DNA of 13,943 nt. Origin: Actinomycetota bacterium. Lineage in GTDB: Bacteria > Actinomycetota > Humimicrobiia > Humimicrobiales > Humimicrobiaceae. Below, in pieces: positions 7,680 to 13,943 of the stretch (position 1 is the first letter of the stretch; each line of letters begins with the position of its first letter). A program made the position numbers and the translations under genes. The DNA lies in assembly GCA_016927635.1 (NCBI GenBank), contig JAFGMJ010000199.1, positions 1 through 13,943 of the forward strand. Reading direction: 5' to 3'. The notes under the pieces were generated by a model that saw only the letters and a list, made by a program, of their open reading frames with translations, was not told the origin of the DNA and made no database searches.

Positions 7680-10076
7680 ATGAAAAAGAATATAAGGACT
7701 TCACCAAATTCAAGAAAAAATTCGGGTGGCGCTAAAAGGCAATATGTAAGCAGGCGTTCTGAAGTTTATGGTATCATAATTATTGTTATTTCAGTGCTGC
7801 TTTTTTTTAGTTTCTTCAAATTTGGCAAGCCTGGTATAGTCACGGATATAATAGATGATTTTCTTTCATATGTTTTTGGCTTTACAAAATATATATTTGC
7901 CTTCCTTCTTTTTGTATGGGGGATAAGTTTTTTCATAAAGCGCATAAAATACCTTCCTTCGAGATTTGGCTGGGGATTTGTAGTGATTTATATTGCAGCG
8001 GCCGGGCTAATCAGCAGCAATTTTAAATACACAAATATATTTGACCCTGTATTTGTAAAATCAAGAGGTGGCGTAATAGGCGCAGGTATATACTATGGAC
8101 TTTACAGGCTTGTTGGCAACGCAGGTGCAATAACTATACTTTCAGCTCTTGCAGTTATTGGTATACTCATAATAACCAGGCTGTCAATCATTGATCTTGC
8201 AAAAAAGATATCAAGGAACAGAGCTGAAGCAAATTCGGTTAAAAGCATAATTATTGATAAAGGTGAATTATCCAGGAAAAATAATATCTCCGGAAAAACT
8301 GCCGTATTAGATTTTAATAATAGGGCTGATTCTAAAAACAGCGTAAGCATGAAAACTCCCCGTTATTTAAAAAAAGAAGCGCCTGAAGTCCATGGTCAGC
8401 CCAGAGCGCCAGATGTTGTCAGTTTTGAAGAAAGATCAAACTCAAAAAGGGTATTTGATGCTGAGAAGGTAATGGGTCAGGCAAACCATAAAATTCCTGA
8501 GCCCAGAGCAGGTGATACTGCAAGTAATTTGCAAAATATAAAAAATGGAGTACCTGATGAAAACTTCAAGGATGCCAGGCCTGTAAAGCAGGGCCAGTTA
8601 AAAATGATTATTGAGCAGGAAGAAAGCCCTGATGAGAATTACAAGCTTCCTCCGCTAAGTATATTAAAAAAATCTGATACTCTTTCGCCAAAGCTGTACA
8701 AAAAGAATGTTTCAGAAAATGTAACAACTTTAAACCAGCTTTTTTATTATTTCAATCTTCCTGCCAAAATCACTTCAGTTACAAGAGGCCCTTCAATTAC
8801 ATTATATGAAGTCACGCTTTCACAGGGCGTAAAAGTATCGAAGCTTTTGAGCCTGGAGGACGATTTTTGTGTAGCCCTTGGCTCTCCGGATATAAGGTTT
8901 TTAACACCTATACCAGGCAAATCTGCCATCGGCATAGAAGTTCCAAACAAGGTACGGAGCCTTGTAACCCTTGGAGATATAATGGCTCCATCTGATAAGG
9001 CTTTGTGGGAAGACTCCCTTACAGTTCCTCTCGGCAAGAATTTCTCCGGCGAAGTTGTACATATGACTATAAATAATATGCCGCATGTCCTTATTGCCGG
9101 AGCTACAAACTCAGGAAAAAGTGTATGCCTTAATTCGCTAATAGTTGCACTTCTAATGAAAGTAAAGCCAAGTGAAGTCAGGATGATAATGATTGATCCA
9201 AAAATGGTTGAATTGAGTATGTACAATGGAATACCGCATCTACTTGCCCCTGTAATTGTGGACCCCAGAAAAGCTGCCCATGTGCTTTCCTGGGTACTTG
9301 AAGAAATGAAAAACAGATTTTCAATGCTTCTTGATTACAACTGTAAGGCTTTAGAGGAATTCAATTTTATGGCTAAAAGAGATGCTGGAAAGGATTCTGA
9401 TTTAAAGCCTCTTCCATATATTCTTGTTGTCATTGATGAGCTTGCAGACTTAATGATGGTTGCGGCAGCAGAAGTGGAGGACAGCATCTGCAGGCTTGCC
9501 CAGATGGCAAGAGCTGTCGGGATACATCTTATAATTTCCACACAGAAACCTGTTGTTAAAATACTTACCGGTCTTATAAAAACAAATATTCCTGCTAGAA
9601 TCGCCTTCAGGGTGACAGATTATACTGATTCAAGAGTGATACTTGAGCACGCAGGCGCGGAAAAGCTAATTGGTAAGGGGGATATGCTTTATCTTTCCCC
9701 TCAGGCTAACAGGCCTGAAAGGCTCCAAGGCGCCTTTGTGACCACAAAGGAAATAAGCATGATAACCAATTATATAAAGAGCCAGGTTAAAGCGGAATAT
9801 AATTCTGAAATAACTGAAAGGTTTTCAAAAAAAGAGGAGCGGGCACTTGAAGATGATGAACTGCTTTATGATGCTTTAAGAGTGGTTGTGGAAATAGGGC
9901 ACGCATCTGCATCCCTGCTTCAGAGAAAATTAAGGCTTGGATACAGCCGTGCCGCAAGGATAATCGACCAGCTTGAAGAAAAGGGGTTTGTTGGAAACTA
10001 TGATGGAAGTAAACCAAGGGAGGTACTTGTGTCCAGGGATGAACTTAATGAAATGCTTGGAGGAGAACAGAATTGA
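7680..10076 (+). CDS. ftsK: FtsK/SpoIIIE-type DNA translocase
   Basis: This 798-residue membrane-anchored hexameric ATPase pumps chromosomal DNA through the division septum. A basic N-terminus (1-27) precedes four hydrophobic segments at about 29-46, 64-86, 97-113 and 148-165. A charged, low-complexity linker (about 170-318) is followed by the YKLPPLSIL element (about 321-329). The RecA-like motor has Walker A GATNSGKS (474-481; the fourth position is N rather than the common G) and Walker B with D586-E587 in VVIDELADLM. DSRVILEHAGAEKLIGKGDM follows. The C-terminal winged-helix gamma domain (about 728-772) carries LGYSRAARIIDQLEEKGFVG, the part that reads chromosome orientation sequences. No Shine-Dalgarno site precedes ATG 7680, although an in-frame TAG at 7668 rules out an upstream start. 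FtsK versus SpoIIIE cannot be decided from sequence alone. Confidence 0.97.
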   Translation: MKKNIRTSPNSRKNSGGAKRQYVSRRSEVYGIIIIVISVLLFFSFFKFGKPGIVTDIIDDFLSYVFGFTKYIFAFLLFVWGISFFIKRIKYLPSRFGWGFVVIYIAAAGLISSNFKYTNIFDPVFVKSRGGVIGAGIYYGLYRLVGNAGAITILSALAVIGILIITRLSIIDLAKKISRNRAEANSVKSIIIDKGELSRKNNISGKTAVLDFNNRADSKNSVSMKTPRYLKKEAPEVHGQPRAPDVVSFEERSNSKRVFDAEKVMGQANHKIPEPRAGDTASNLQNIKNGVPDENFKDARPVKQGQLKMIIEQEESPDENYKLPPLSILKKSDTLSPKLYKKNVSENVTTLNQLFYYFNLPAKITSVTRGPSITLYEVTLSQGVKVSKLLSLEDDFCVALGSPDIRFLTPIPGKSAIGIEVPNKVRSLVTLGDIMAPSDKALWEDSLTVPLGKNFSGEVVHMTINNMPHVLIAGATNSGKSVCLNSLIVALLMKVKPSEVRMIMIDPKMVELSMYNGIPHLLAPVIVDPRKAAHVLSWVLEEMKNRFSMLLDYNCKALEEFNFMAKRDAGKDSDLKPLPYILVVIDELADLMMVAAAEVEDSICRLAQMARAVGIHLIISTQKPVVKILTGLIKTNIPARIAFRVTDYTDSRVILEHAGAEKLIGKGDMLYLSPQANRPERLQGAFVTTKEISMITNYIKSQVKAEYNSEITERFSKKEERALEDDELLYDALRVVVEIGHASASLLQRKLRLGYSRAARIIDQLEEKGFVGNYDGSKPREVLVSRDELNEMLGGEQN

Positions 10077-11404
10077 GATTTTCAATAATAAGTATAGGTA
10101 CTGAAATAAACCTTGGTCTTATAATAAACACCAATTCTAAATATATTGCAGAGTCTTTAACAGATATGGGGCTTGAGTGCAATTATATGCTGACAGTAAG
10201 GGATAATGAAGATGATATAGTCAGATCACTGCAGATATGCTCAGGTTTAAGTGAAATAATAATAATCAGTGGAGGGCTTGGCCCCACTGATGATGATATG
10301 ACGCGCAGCGCTGTTGCAAGATTTTTAAATACTTCTCTTGTAAAGGACAACAGCCTTGACAGTACAAGTCTTAAATTCCTCAAATATGTAAGAAATGAAA
10401 AGATAACTGAAAATCTGCTGAGGCAGTCTTATATACCTTATGGTTCAGAAGCATTTGTTCCCCGGGTTGGAAGCGCCTCAGGTTTTATGGCTAAAAAAGG
10501 CTCAAACTATATTTTTTCTATCCCTGGCGTTCCCCGGGAAATGAAAGATATGTTTGATTTTGACGTTTGCCCACAAATTACAGATATAATGAGTGGCCTT
10601 AACAGGGAAAATAAGTTAAAAATTCAAAAGACAATTTATAAAAATTCTATTAATCTCTCAGGCCAGGTAATAAAAAAATCAGTTCTACTTTCCACTGATA
10701 TAAGCGAAAGCCAGATGGAGTATTCAATCAGGAATATAAAGCCTCTGGCTCAAAGCTTAAGGGTTGATATAGGCGTTACAGCAAATCCAGGCCTTATAAA
10801 AATAATGCTGATTGCCAGGTCTGATAATCTTGAGAGATGTAAAAAAAATCTTAAAATAATTGAAAATAAAATAAGATCTGTTATAGGTGAACATATATAC
10901 TGGAAAGGCGATGGCTCAATTGGCGATGCTCTCAGGGCAGGAATTAAAAAAGTGTATGCTAAAACCGGAAAAGTCGTCACAATAAGCACTGCTGAATCAA
11001 TTACCGGAGGGTTGATATCAAGTCTTATTACAGATACTCCCGGCAGTTCCGAGTATTTTCTTGGTTCAGTAATATCTTATAACAATAATATAAAAAATAA
11101 AGTTTTAGGTGTAGACCTGGAAGTGATTGATAAGAATGGCTCGGTGAGCCCTGAAGTTTGCATTGCAATGGCTGAAAATGCAAAGCGTATTTTTAAGTCT
11201 GATTATGCTTTAAGCACTACAGGCATTGCTGGCCCGACATCCCCTGAGAAAGGCAAAAAAGTTGGCCTGGTTTTTGCTGCTATAGTGGGGCCGGATGATT
11301 TTAAAGAAGTTTATGAAAAAAAATTCATAGGCATCAGGGCTGATGTCAAATTCAGGACTGCACAGTTTATTTTAAACAGGCTAAGACTTCAAATATTAAA
11401 ATAG
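10073..11404 (+). CDS. cinA: CinA family protein with C-terminal NMN amidohydrolase domain
   Basis: The 443 residues show the two-part CinA layout. The N-terminal MoaB/CinA-like domain (1 to about 170) has GTEINLGLIINTN (9-21), SGGLGPTDDDMT (66-77) and FSIPGVPREM; it is linked to ADP-ribose pyrophosphatase activity in characterised members. The C-terminal PncC-type domain (about 290-440), which deamidates NMN in NAD recycling, has AESITGG (S309 aligned with the nucleophile), PGSSEYF, a conserved lysine near 341 and TGIAGP. The start is TTG 10073, overlapping the ftsK TGA as TTGA, with GGAGGA at 10059-10064 and an 8-base spacer, so coupling to ftsK is likely. cinA shortly upstream of recA is a common arrangement, and in Streptococcus the pair is induced together in competence. 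No competence link can be seen here. Confidence 0.95.
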   Translation: MRFSIISIGTEINLGLIINTNSKYIAESLTDMGLECNYMLTVRDNEDDIVRSLQICSGLSEIIIISGGLGPTDDDMTRSAVARFLNTSLVKDNSLDSTSLKFLKYVRNEKITENLLRQSYIPYGSEAFVPRVGSASGFMAKKGSNYIFSIPGVPREMKDMFDFDVCPQITDIMSGLNRENKLKIQKTIYKNSINLSGQVIKKSVLLSTDISESQMEYSIRNIKPLAQSLRVDIGVTANPGLIKIMLIARSDNLERCKKNLKIIENKIRSVIGEHIYWKGDGSIGDALRAGIKKVYAKTGKVVTISTAESITGGLISSLITDTPGSSEYFLGSVISYNNNIKNKVLGVDLEVIDKNGSVSPEVCIAMAENAKRIFKSDYALSTTGIAGPTSPEKGKKVGLVFAAIVGPDDFKEVYEKKFIGIRADVKFRTAQFILNRLRLQILK

Positions 11405-11408
11405 ACGA

Positions 11409-11436
11409 TTGCAAGTCGGTTTAGACATGATAAAAT
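11409..11436 (+). promoter_or_regulatory. Candidate promoter for thpR
   Basis: TTGCAA (11409-11414), a 16-base spacer and TAAAAT (11431-11436) preceded by TGA (extended -10). It lies just after the cinA stop and would give a leader of about 40 bases. No terminator hairpin follows cinA. Confidence 0.4.
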
Positions 11437-11481
11437 ACCTGAGTTTTTTTTAATCTGCCAAGACTATTTTTTAATAATTAT

Positions 11482-12081
11482 ATGTTGCATCCGGAAAATA
11501 TAGCAGATAAAAATATACAAAATGGATATAAGCGGCTATTTATTGCATTACCAATGCCCAACCTGGTAAGAGAATATCTTTACAGCAATATCTTGAATTT
11601 AAATAACGGGGATAAAACCATAAAATATATTTTACCTCAAAATATCCATTTGACACTTAAATTTTTAGGCAATACAAGCCTTTTAAAAATAAATAAAATA
11701 AAAGAAGCTGTAAAACTGACGGCAGCAGGGTTTAATAAATTTTATTATTCTTTTGAAAAAACTATCGAAGCCTTTCCTTCTTTAAAGGAAGCAAGGGTGA
11801 TATTTTTGCCTTTAAAAGAGGGTGGTGGCCGCATAAATGATATATTCAAAGTCCTTGAATACAATCTCAGCAGGATAAAAATAAGAAAAGAAAAGAGAAA
11901 GTTTGTTGCCCATATAACTCTGGCAAGGCTTAAAAATCCCTCCAGCATTGAAAAGGAAGCAAGGGGTATTGTTTTTAAAAATGATAGCCCGGTCTTATGT
12001 TCTAGCATTGCTATTTTTGAAAGCATATTGAAACCTCAGGGTGCAGAGTATAGTGTTATAGAAGAATTTGAATTAAAATGA
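11482..12081 (+). CDS. thpR: RNA 2',3'-cyclic phosphodiesterase (2'-5' RNA ligase / LigT family)
   Basis: The 199-residue protein has both histidine motifs of the 2H phosphoesterase superfamily: HLTL (H56, T58) within NIHLTLKFLG and HITL (H144, T146) within FVAHITLARLK. RLFIALPMP near residue 18 is the usual first strand of bacterial ThpR/LigT. Characterised members hydrolyse 2',3'-cyclic phosphate ends of RNA and can join 2'-5' ends in vitro; the cellular substrate is generally unknown. The protein begins about 15 residues earlier than most homologues, and no Shine-Dalgarno site is seen before ATG 11482. No better start is available, because the ATG at 11523 is out of frame. It sits between cinA and recA with gaps on both sides, so it may be transcribed alone. 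Confidence 0.9.
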   Translation: MLHPENIADKNIQNGYKRLFIALPMPNLVREYLYSNILNLNNGDKTIKYILPQNIHLTLKFLGNTSLLKINKIKEAVKLTAAGFNKFYYSFEKTIEAFPSLKEARVIFLPLKEGGGRINDIFKVLEYNLSRIKIRKEKRKFVAHITLARLKNPSSIEKEARGIVFKNDSPVLCSSIAIFESILKPQGAEYSVIEEFELK

Positions 12082-12159
12082 TTTTGTATTAATTAAATAA
12101 TTCTAAAGCTTTGATTAAAAGTTGTAAGTATTTTTACAGGTTATTTGCATGTAATTAAT

Positions 12160-12188
12160 TTGTCAAAAAATTATTTAATTGATATAAT
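12160..12188 (+). promoter_or_regulatory. recA promoter (strong sigma-A type)
   Basis: TTGTCA (12160-12165), a 17-base spacer and a perfect TATAAT (12183-12188) preceded by TGA, an extended -10. The transcription start is predicted at about 12195, leaving a leader of about 53 bases. This is the best promoter match in the window. Confidence 0.8.
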
Positions 12189-12204
12189 TGTGCAAATGCA
12201 CAAT
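12187..12204 (+). promoter_or_regulatory. Perfect palindrome on the recA start site, candidate SOS operator
   Basis: ATTGTGCAAATGCACAAT has 8-bp perfect arms (ATTGTGCA / TGCACAAT) around a central AA. It overlaps the last two bases of the -10 hexamer and is centred at 12195.5, on the predicted start, where a repressor would block transcription. It is not the Gram-positive GAAC-N4-GTTC LexA box. The TGT-N8-ACA geometry equals that of the gammaproteobacterial CTGT-N8-ACAG box. LexA binding is inference; lexA is not in the window. Confidence 0.6.
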
Positions 12205-12247
12205 ATTATTTATAAAAAATATTCTCCTGACATAGATGGAGGCGGTT

Positions 12248-13426
12248 ATGGAAAGCAGTGAGAAAGAAAGAGTTATAGAAAGTACTCTTTCGCAGATAGA
12301 GCGCCATTACGGTAAGGGTTCAATTATGAAGTTGGGACAGAACGATATATCTTTAAATATCGGGCATATACCCACAGGTTCAATTGAACTTGATTACGCC
12401 CTGGGCATAGGAGGCATACCCAGGGGAAGGGTAACTGAGATTTTTGGGCCTGAGGCAAGCGGTAAAACAACTCTTGCGCTGCATATTATTGCAAATGCGC
12501 AAAAAGAGGGGGGCACTGTCGCGTTTATTGATGCTGAGCATGCACTTGATCCTATATATGCAAGGGCGCTTGGAGTAAACACTGAGGAATTACTTTTGTC
12601 TCAACCTGACAATGGTGAACAAGCTATGGATATTTGCGAGATTCTTTTAAAAAGCGGAGCCCTGGATGCAATAGTAATCGATTCAGTTGCCGCACTGGTA
12701 CCCAAGGCAGAACTTGAAGGAGAAATGGAAGATACCCATGTGGGCCTTCAGGCAAGACTGATGTCAAAGGCTCTGCGCAAAATCACAGGTGTTGTAAATA
12801 AGACAAAAACTGCTGTGATTTTTATCAATCAGCTAAGGGAAAAAATAGGCATAATGTTTGGGAATCCTGAAATAACTCCGGGGGGAAGGGCTCTTAAATA
12901 CTATGCCTCTGTCAGGCTGGATATAAGAAGGATTGATAATCTTAAAGAAGGCGCTGAGGTAATAGGCTCAAGGACAAGGGTAAGGGTTGTAAAGAATAAA
13001 GTTGCGCCGCCATTTAAGAGCGCAGAATTCGATATTATGTATGGCAAAGGTATATCAAAAGAGGGCAGTCTTATAGATATGGGTTCTGATGCAGGAATTA
13101 TAGTTAAAAGTGGCTCATGGTATTCTTATAAAGATGAAAGAATAGGGCAGGGCAGGGAAAATGCAAAGATGTTTCTGCTGCAAAATACTGATATTGCGGC
13201 AAAGATAGAATCTGAAATAAAAGAAAAACTGGGATTAAAAAAACCTTCCCAAAATGAACTTAAATTGAAAAAGGAAGATGCAAAATCCGGGGATAATATT
13301 TCTGATATAAACATAGACGGGGAATTTTTAAACAGTGAAATAGAAAAAAAGAAGGGTTCAAAAAGAAAAAAAGAAAAGGGAAACAGGCTTGTATCTGACG
13401 ATCTAGGTGATTTTGAACTCGACTGA
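12248..13426 (+). CDS. recA: Recombinase RecA
   Basis: RecA coats single-stranded DNA, catalyses strand exchange and triggers LexA self-cleavage. I choose ATG 12248 (392 residues), because GGAGG at 12238-12242 lies 5 bases upstream. The in-frame ATG at 12236 overlaps that site and has none of its own. Motifs are intact: Walker A GPEASGKT (67-74), loop L1 region [13 protein letters not shown] (from 159; usually EMGDSHVG), Walker B with D145 in [10 protein letters not shown], and loop L2 with [10 protein letters not shown] (204-213; usually NPETTPGG). The protein is about 40 residues longer than usual because of a C-terminal tail from about 331. The tail has a lysine-rich stretch near 370-382 and an acidic end (DDLGDFELD). 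No recX follows; an rRNA operon lies downstream. Confidence 0.98.
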   Translation: MESSEKERVIESTLSQIERHYGKGSIMKLGQNDISLNIGHIPTGSIELDYALGIGGIPRGRVTEIFGPEASGKTTLALHIIANAQKEGGTVAFIDAEHALDPIYARALGVNTEELLLSQPDNGEQAMDICEILLKSGALDAIVIDSVAALVPKAELEGEMEDTHVGLQARLMSKALRKITGVVNKTKTAVIFINQLREKIGIMFGNPEITPGGRALKYYASVRLDIRRIDNLKEGAEVIGSRTRVRVVKNKVAPPFKSAEFDIMYGKGISKEGSLIDMGSDAGIIVKSGSWYSYKDERIGQGRENAKMFLLQNTDIAAKIESEIKEKLGLKKPSQNELKLKKEDAKSGDNISDINIDGEFLNSEIEKKKGSKRKKEKGNRLVSDDLGDFELD

Positions 13427-13455
13427 TCAAAATAAAAATATTTTCCTTTTTTAGC

Positions 13456-13483
13456 TTGACTTAGTTTTTTTAAATGATATAAT
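13456..13483 (+). promoter_or_regulatory. Promoter-like element directly before a terminator
   Basis: TTGACT (13456-13461), a 16-base spacer and a perfect TATAAT (13478-13483) with TGA before it. Its predicted start, about 13490, falls on the first base of the terminator stem. It may be an upstream rRNA promoter that needs antitermination, a source of a very short RNA, or a chance match. Confidence 0.5.
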
Positions 13484-13489
13484 TCTTTA

Positions 13490-13517
13490 CGCTCAAAGTA
13501 TTGAGCGGGCTTTTTTT
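13490..13517 (+). terminator. Intrinsic terminator, probably of recA
   Basis: CGCTCAA (13490-13496) pairs perfectly with TTGAGCG (13501-13507) around a loop of AGTA, followed by GGC and seven Ts (13511-13517). It begins 63 bases after the recA stop and is the only clear intrinsic terminator in the window. The 3-base gap before the T run makes it slightly imperfect. Confidence 0.65.
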
Positions 13518-13577
13518 AAAACTGTGTTCGGGGCACAAAGTTTAACAAAGTTTTTTCTTCTTTTTTCAATTTTCTTG

Positions 13578-13606
13578 TTGACAAAAGAAACTGTAAATGA
13601 TATTGT
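13578..13606 (+). promoter_or_regulatory. rRNA operon promoter
   Basis: A perfect TTGACA (13578-13583), a 17-base spacer and TATTGT (13601-13606) with TGA before it. The discriminator GCTGCGAG is unusually G/C-rich for this sequence, as in stringently controlled rRNA promoters. The upstream 40 bases are rich in A and T tracts, consistent with an UP element. The predicted start is about 13613, giving a leader of about 160 bases. Confidence 0.75.
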
Positions 13607-13668
13607 GCTGCGAGCACTAAAAAGCAAACAGACGTTCCGGTCATTTTATTTTAAATGATTATGGATAT

Positions 13669-13683
13669 TGTTCTTTGAGAACT
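13669..13683 (+). promoter_or_regulatory. rRNA boxA antitermination site
   Basis: TGTTCTTTGAGAACT matches the boxA element bound by NusB-S10 in rRNA leaders, and is closest to the actinobacterial and Bacillus forms. It lies about 90 bases before the 16S gene, the usual place. The 4-bp GTTC/GAAC inverted repeat is part of boxA itself. Confidence 0.75.
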
Positions 13684-13739
13684 AAATAGTGTGGGTTCTG
13701 AATAAGTACTTAGTGTACTCTTTTTTATACCAGATCAAC

Positions 13740-13763
13740 ACTTATTGATTTATTTCAATAAGT
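13740..13763 (+). promoter_or_regulatory. Leader hairpin next to the mature 16S 5' end
   Basis: ACTTATTGA (13740-13748) pairs perfectly with TCAATAAGT (13755-13763) around TTTATT. The stem ends about 8 bases before the mature 16S start. It may guide 16S folding or 5' end processing; the role is inferred. Confidence 0.45.
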
Positions 13764-13771
13764 TCCAAACT

Positions 13772-13943
13772 TTTATGGAGAGTTTGATCCTGGCTCAGGA
13801 CTAACGCTGACGGTGTGCATAATACATGCAAGTCGAACGGGCGATAGAAAAGTGGCAACACTTTTTTAAAGCTAGTGGCGAACGGGTGCGTAACACGTGG
13901 GTAATCTGCCTTGAAGATTGGGATAACTCCTCGAAAGAGGAGC
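13772..13943 (+). rRNA. rrs: 16S ribosomal RNA, 5' end (partial)
   Basis: The conserved bacterial 5' segment AGAGTTTGATCCTGGCTCAG starts at 13779. Setting that as E. coli position 8 puts the mature start near 13772. ACATGCAAGTCGAACGG, GTGGCGAACGGGTG and GTAACACGTGGGTAA follow in the right order through the V1 region. The gene runs off the window after about 172 bases. The segment GGACTAACGCTGACGGTGTG differs from the common GACGAACGCTGGCGGCGTG at several positions and suggests a divergent lineage. V1 is short. The 16S is the only part of the rRNA operon visible. Confidence 0.97.

Larger units (their letters stand above)
13427..13771 (+). other. 345-base regulatory gap between recA and 16S rRNA
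   Basis: No gene is seen. In order, this stretch holds a promoter-like element (13456-13483), an intrinsic terminator (13490-13517), an A/T-rich tract that could act as an UP element (about 13540-13577), the main rRNA promoter (13578-13606), a boxA (13669-13683) and leader stem-loops (13705-13719 and 13740-13763). Confidence 0.7.

Noticed and set aside
12236-12247. Upstream ATG start for recA
   Set aside because: This ATG overlaps the GGAGG that serves ATG 12248 and has no site of its own.
13671-13683. GTTC/GAAC inverted repeat as a LexA box
   Set aside because: The order is GTTC-N5-GAAC, opposite to GAAC-N4-GTTC, and it lies inside a boxA far from any SOS promoter.
1-13943. Mobile elements, CRISPR repeats, tRNAs, defence or toxin genes
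   Set aside because: Looked for direct repeats, transposase-like products, tRNA arms and unknown gene pairs; none found. All nine complete genes belong to known housekeeping families.

Overview
This is a low-GC, A/T-rich bacterial chromosomal segment. Every convincing gene is on the + strand, and ATA, AGA and AGG codons are heavily used. The gene order is ribF(3' end)-rpsO-pnp-M16 peptidase-dapB-dapA-rnj-ftsK-cinA-thpR-recA, followed by the start of a 16S rRNA gene. From established knowledge, this order is the conserved rpsO-to-recA neighbourhood of Gram-positive-type bacteria. The dapB-dapA-rnj-ftsK part and the rRNA boxA (TGTTCTTTGAGAACT) resemble Actinobacteria most, although the base composition is far lower than in typical members. 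The 16S start (GGACTAACGCTGACGGTGTG) is divergent. My inference is a deep, low-GC, possibly uncultured monoderm lineage, perhaps within or near Actinobacteriota; this is not certain.

Layout. Bases 1-129 encode the C-terminal 42 residues of a RibF-like riboflavin kinase/FAD synthetase. Bases 130-301 hold one or two candidate promoters and the rpsO leader. Bases 302-7521 are a tightly packed block of rpsO, pnp, an M16 zinc peptidase, dapB, dapA and rnj, with overlaps or short gaps. After a 158-base gap come ftsK and cinA, which overlap by a TTGA junction. thpR follows after 77 bases. recA has its own very good sigma-A-type promoter, with a perfect 18-bp palindrome on the predicted start site. 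Bases 13427-13771 hold a promoter-like element, an intrinsic terminator, a classic rRNA promoter, a boxA antitermination site and a leader hairpin. The 16S rRNA gene begins at about 13772 and runs off the window.

Function. The genes cover ribosome assembly (S15), 3' and 5' RNA decay (PNPase, RNase J), two consecutive steps of lysine/meso-diaminopimelate synthesis (DapA, DapB), chromosome translocation (FtsK), nucleotide and NAD salvage (CinA), an RNA ligase-like phosphoesterase (ThpR) and recombination/SOS (RecA). I see no mobile element, CRISPR array, tRNA, toxin or defence gene. I found no undescribed multi-gene system. The most interesting signals are regulatory: the recA palindrome, the promoter that fires straight into a terminator before the rRNA operon, the leader structures of rpsO and pnp, and the many TTG (possibly one ATA) start codons.
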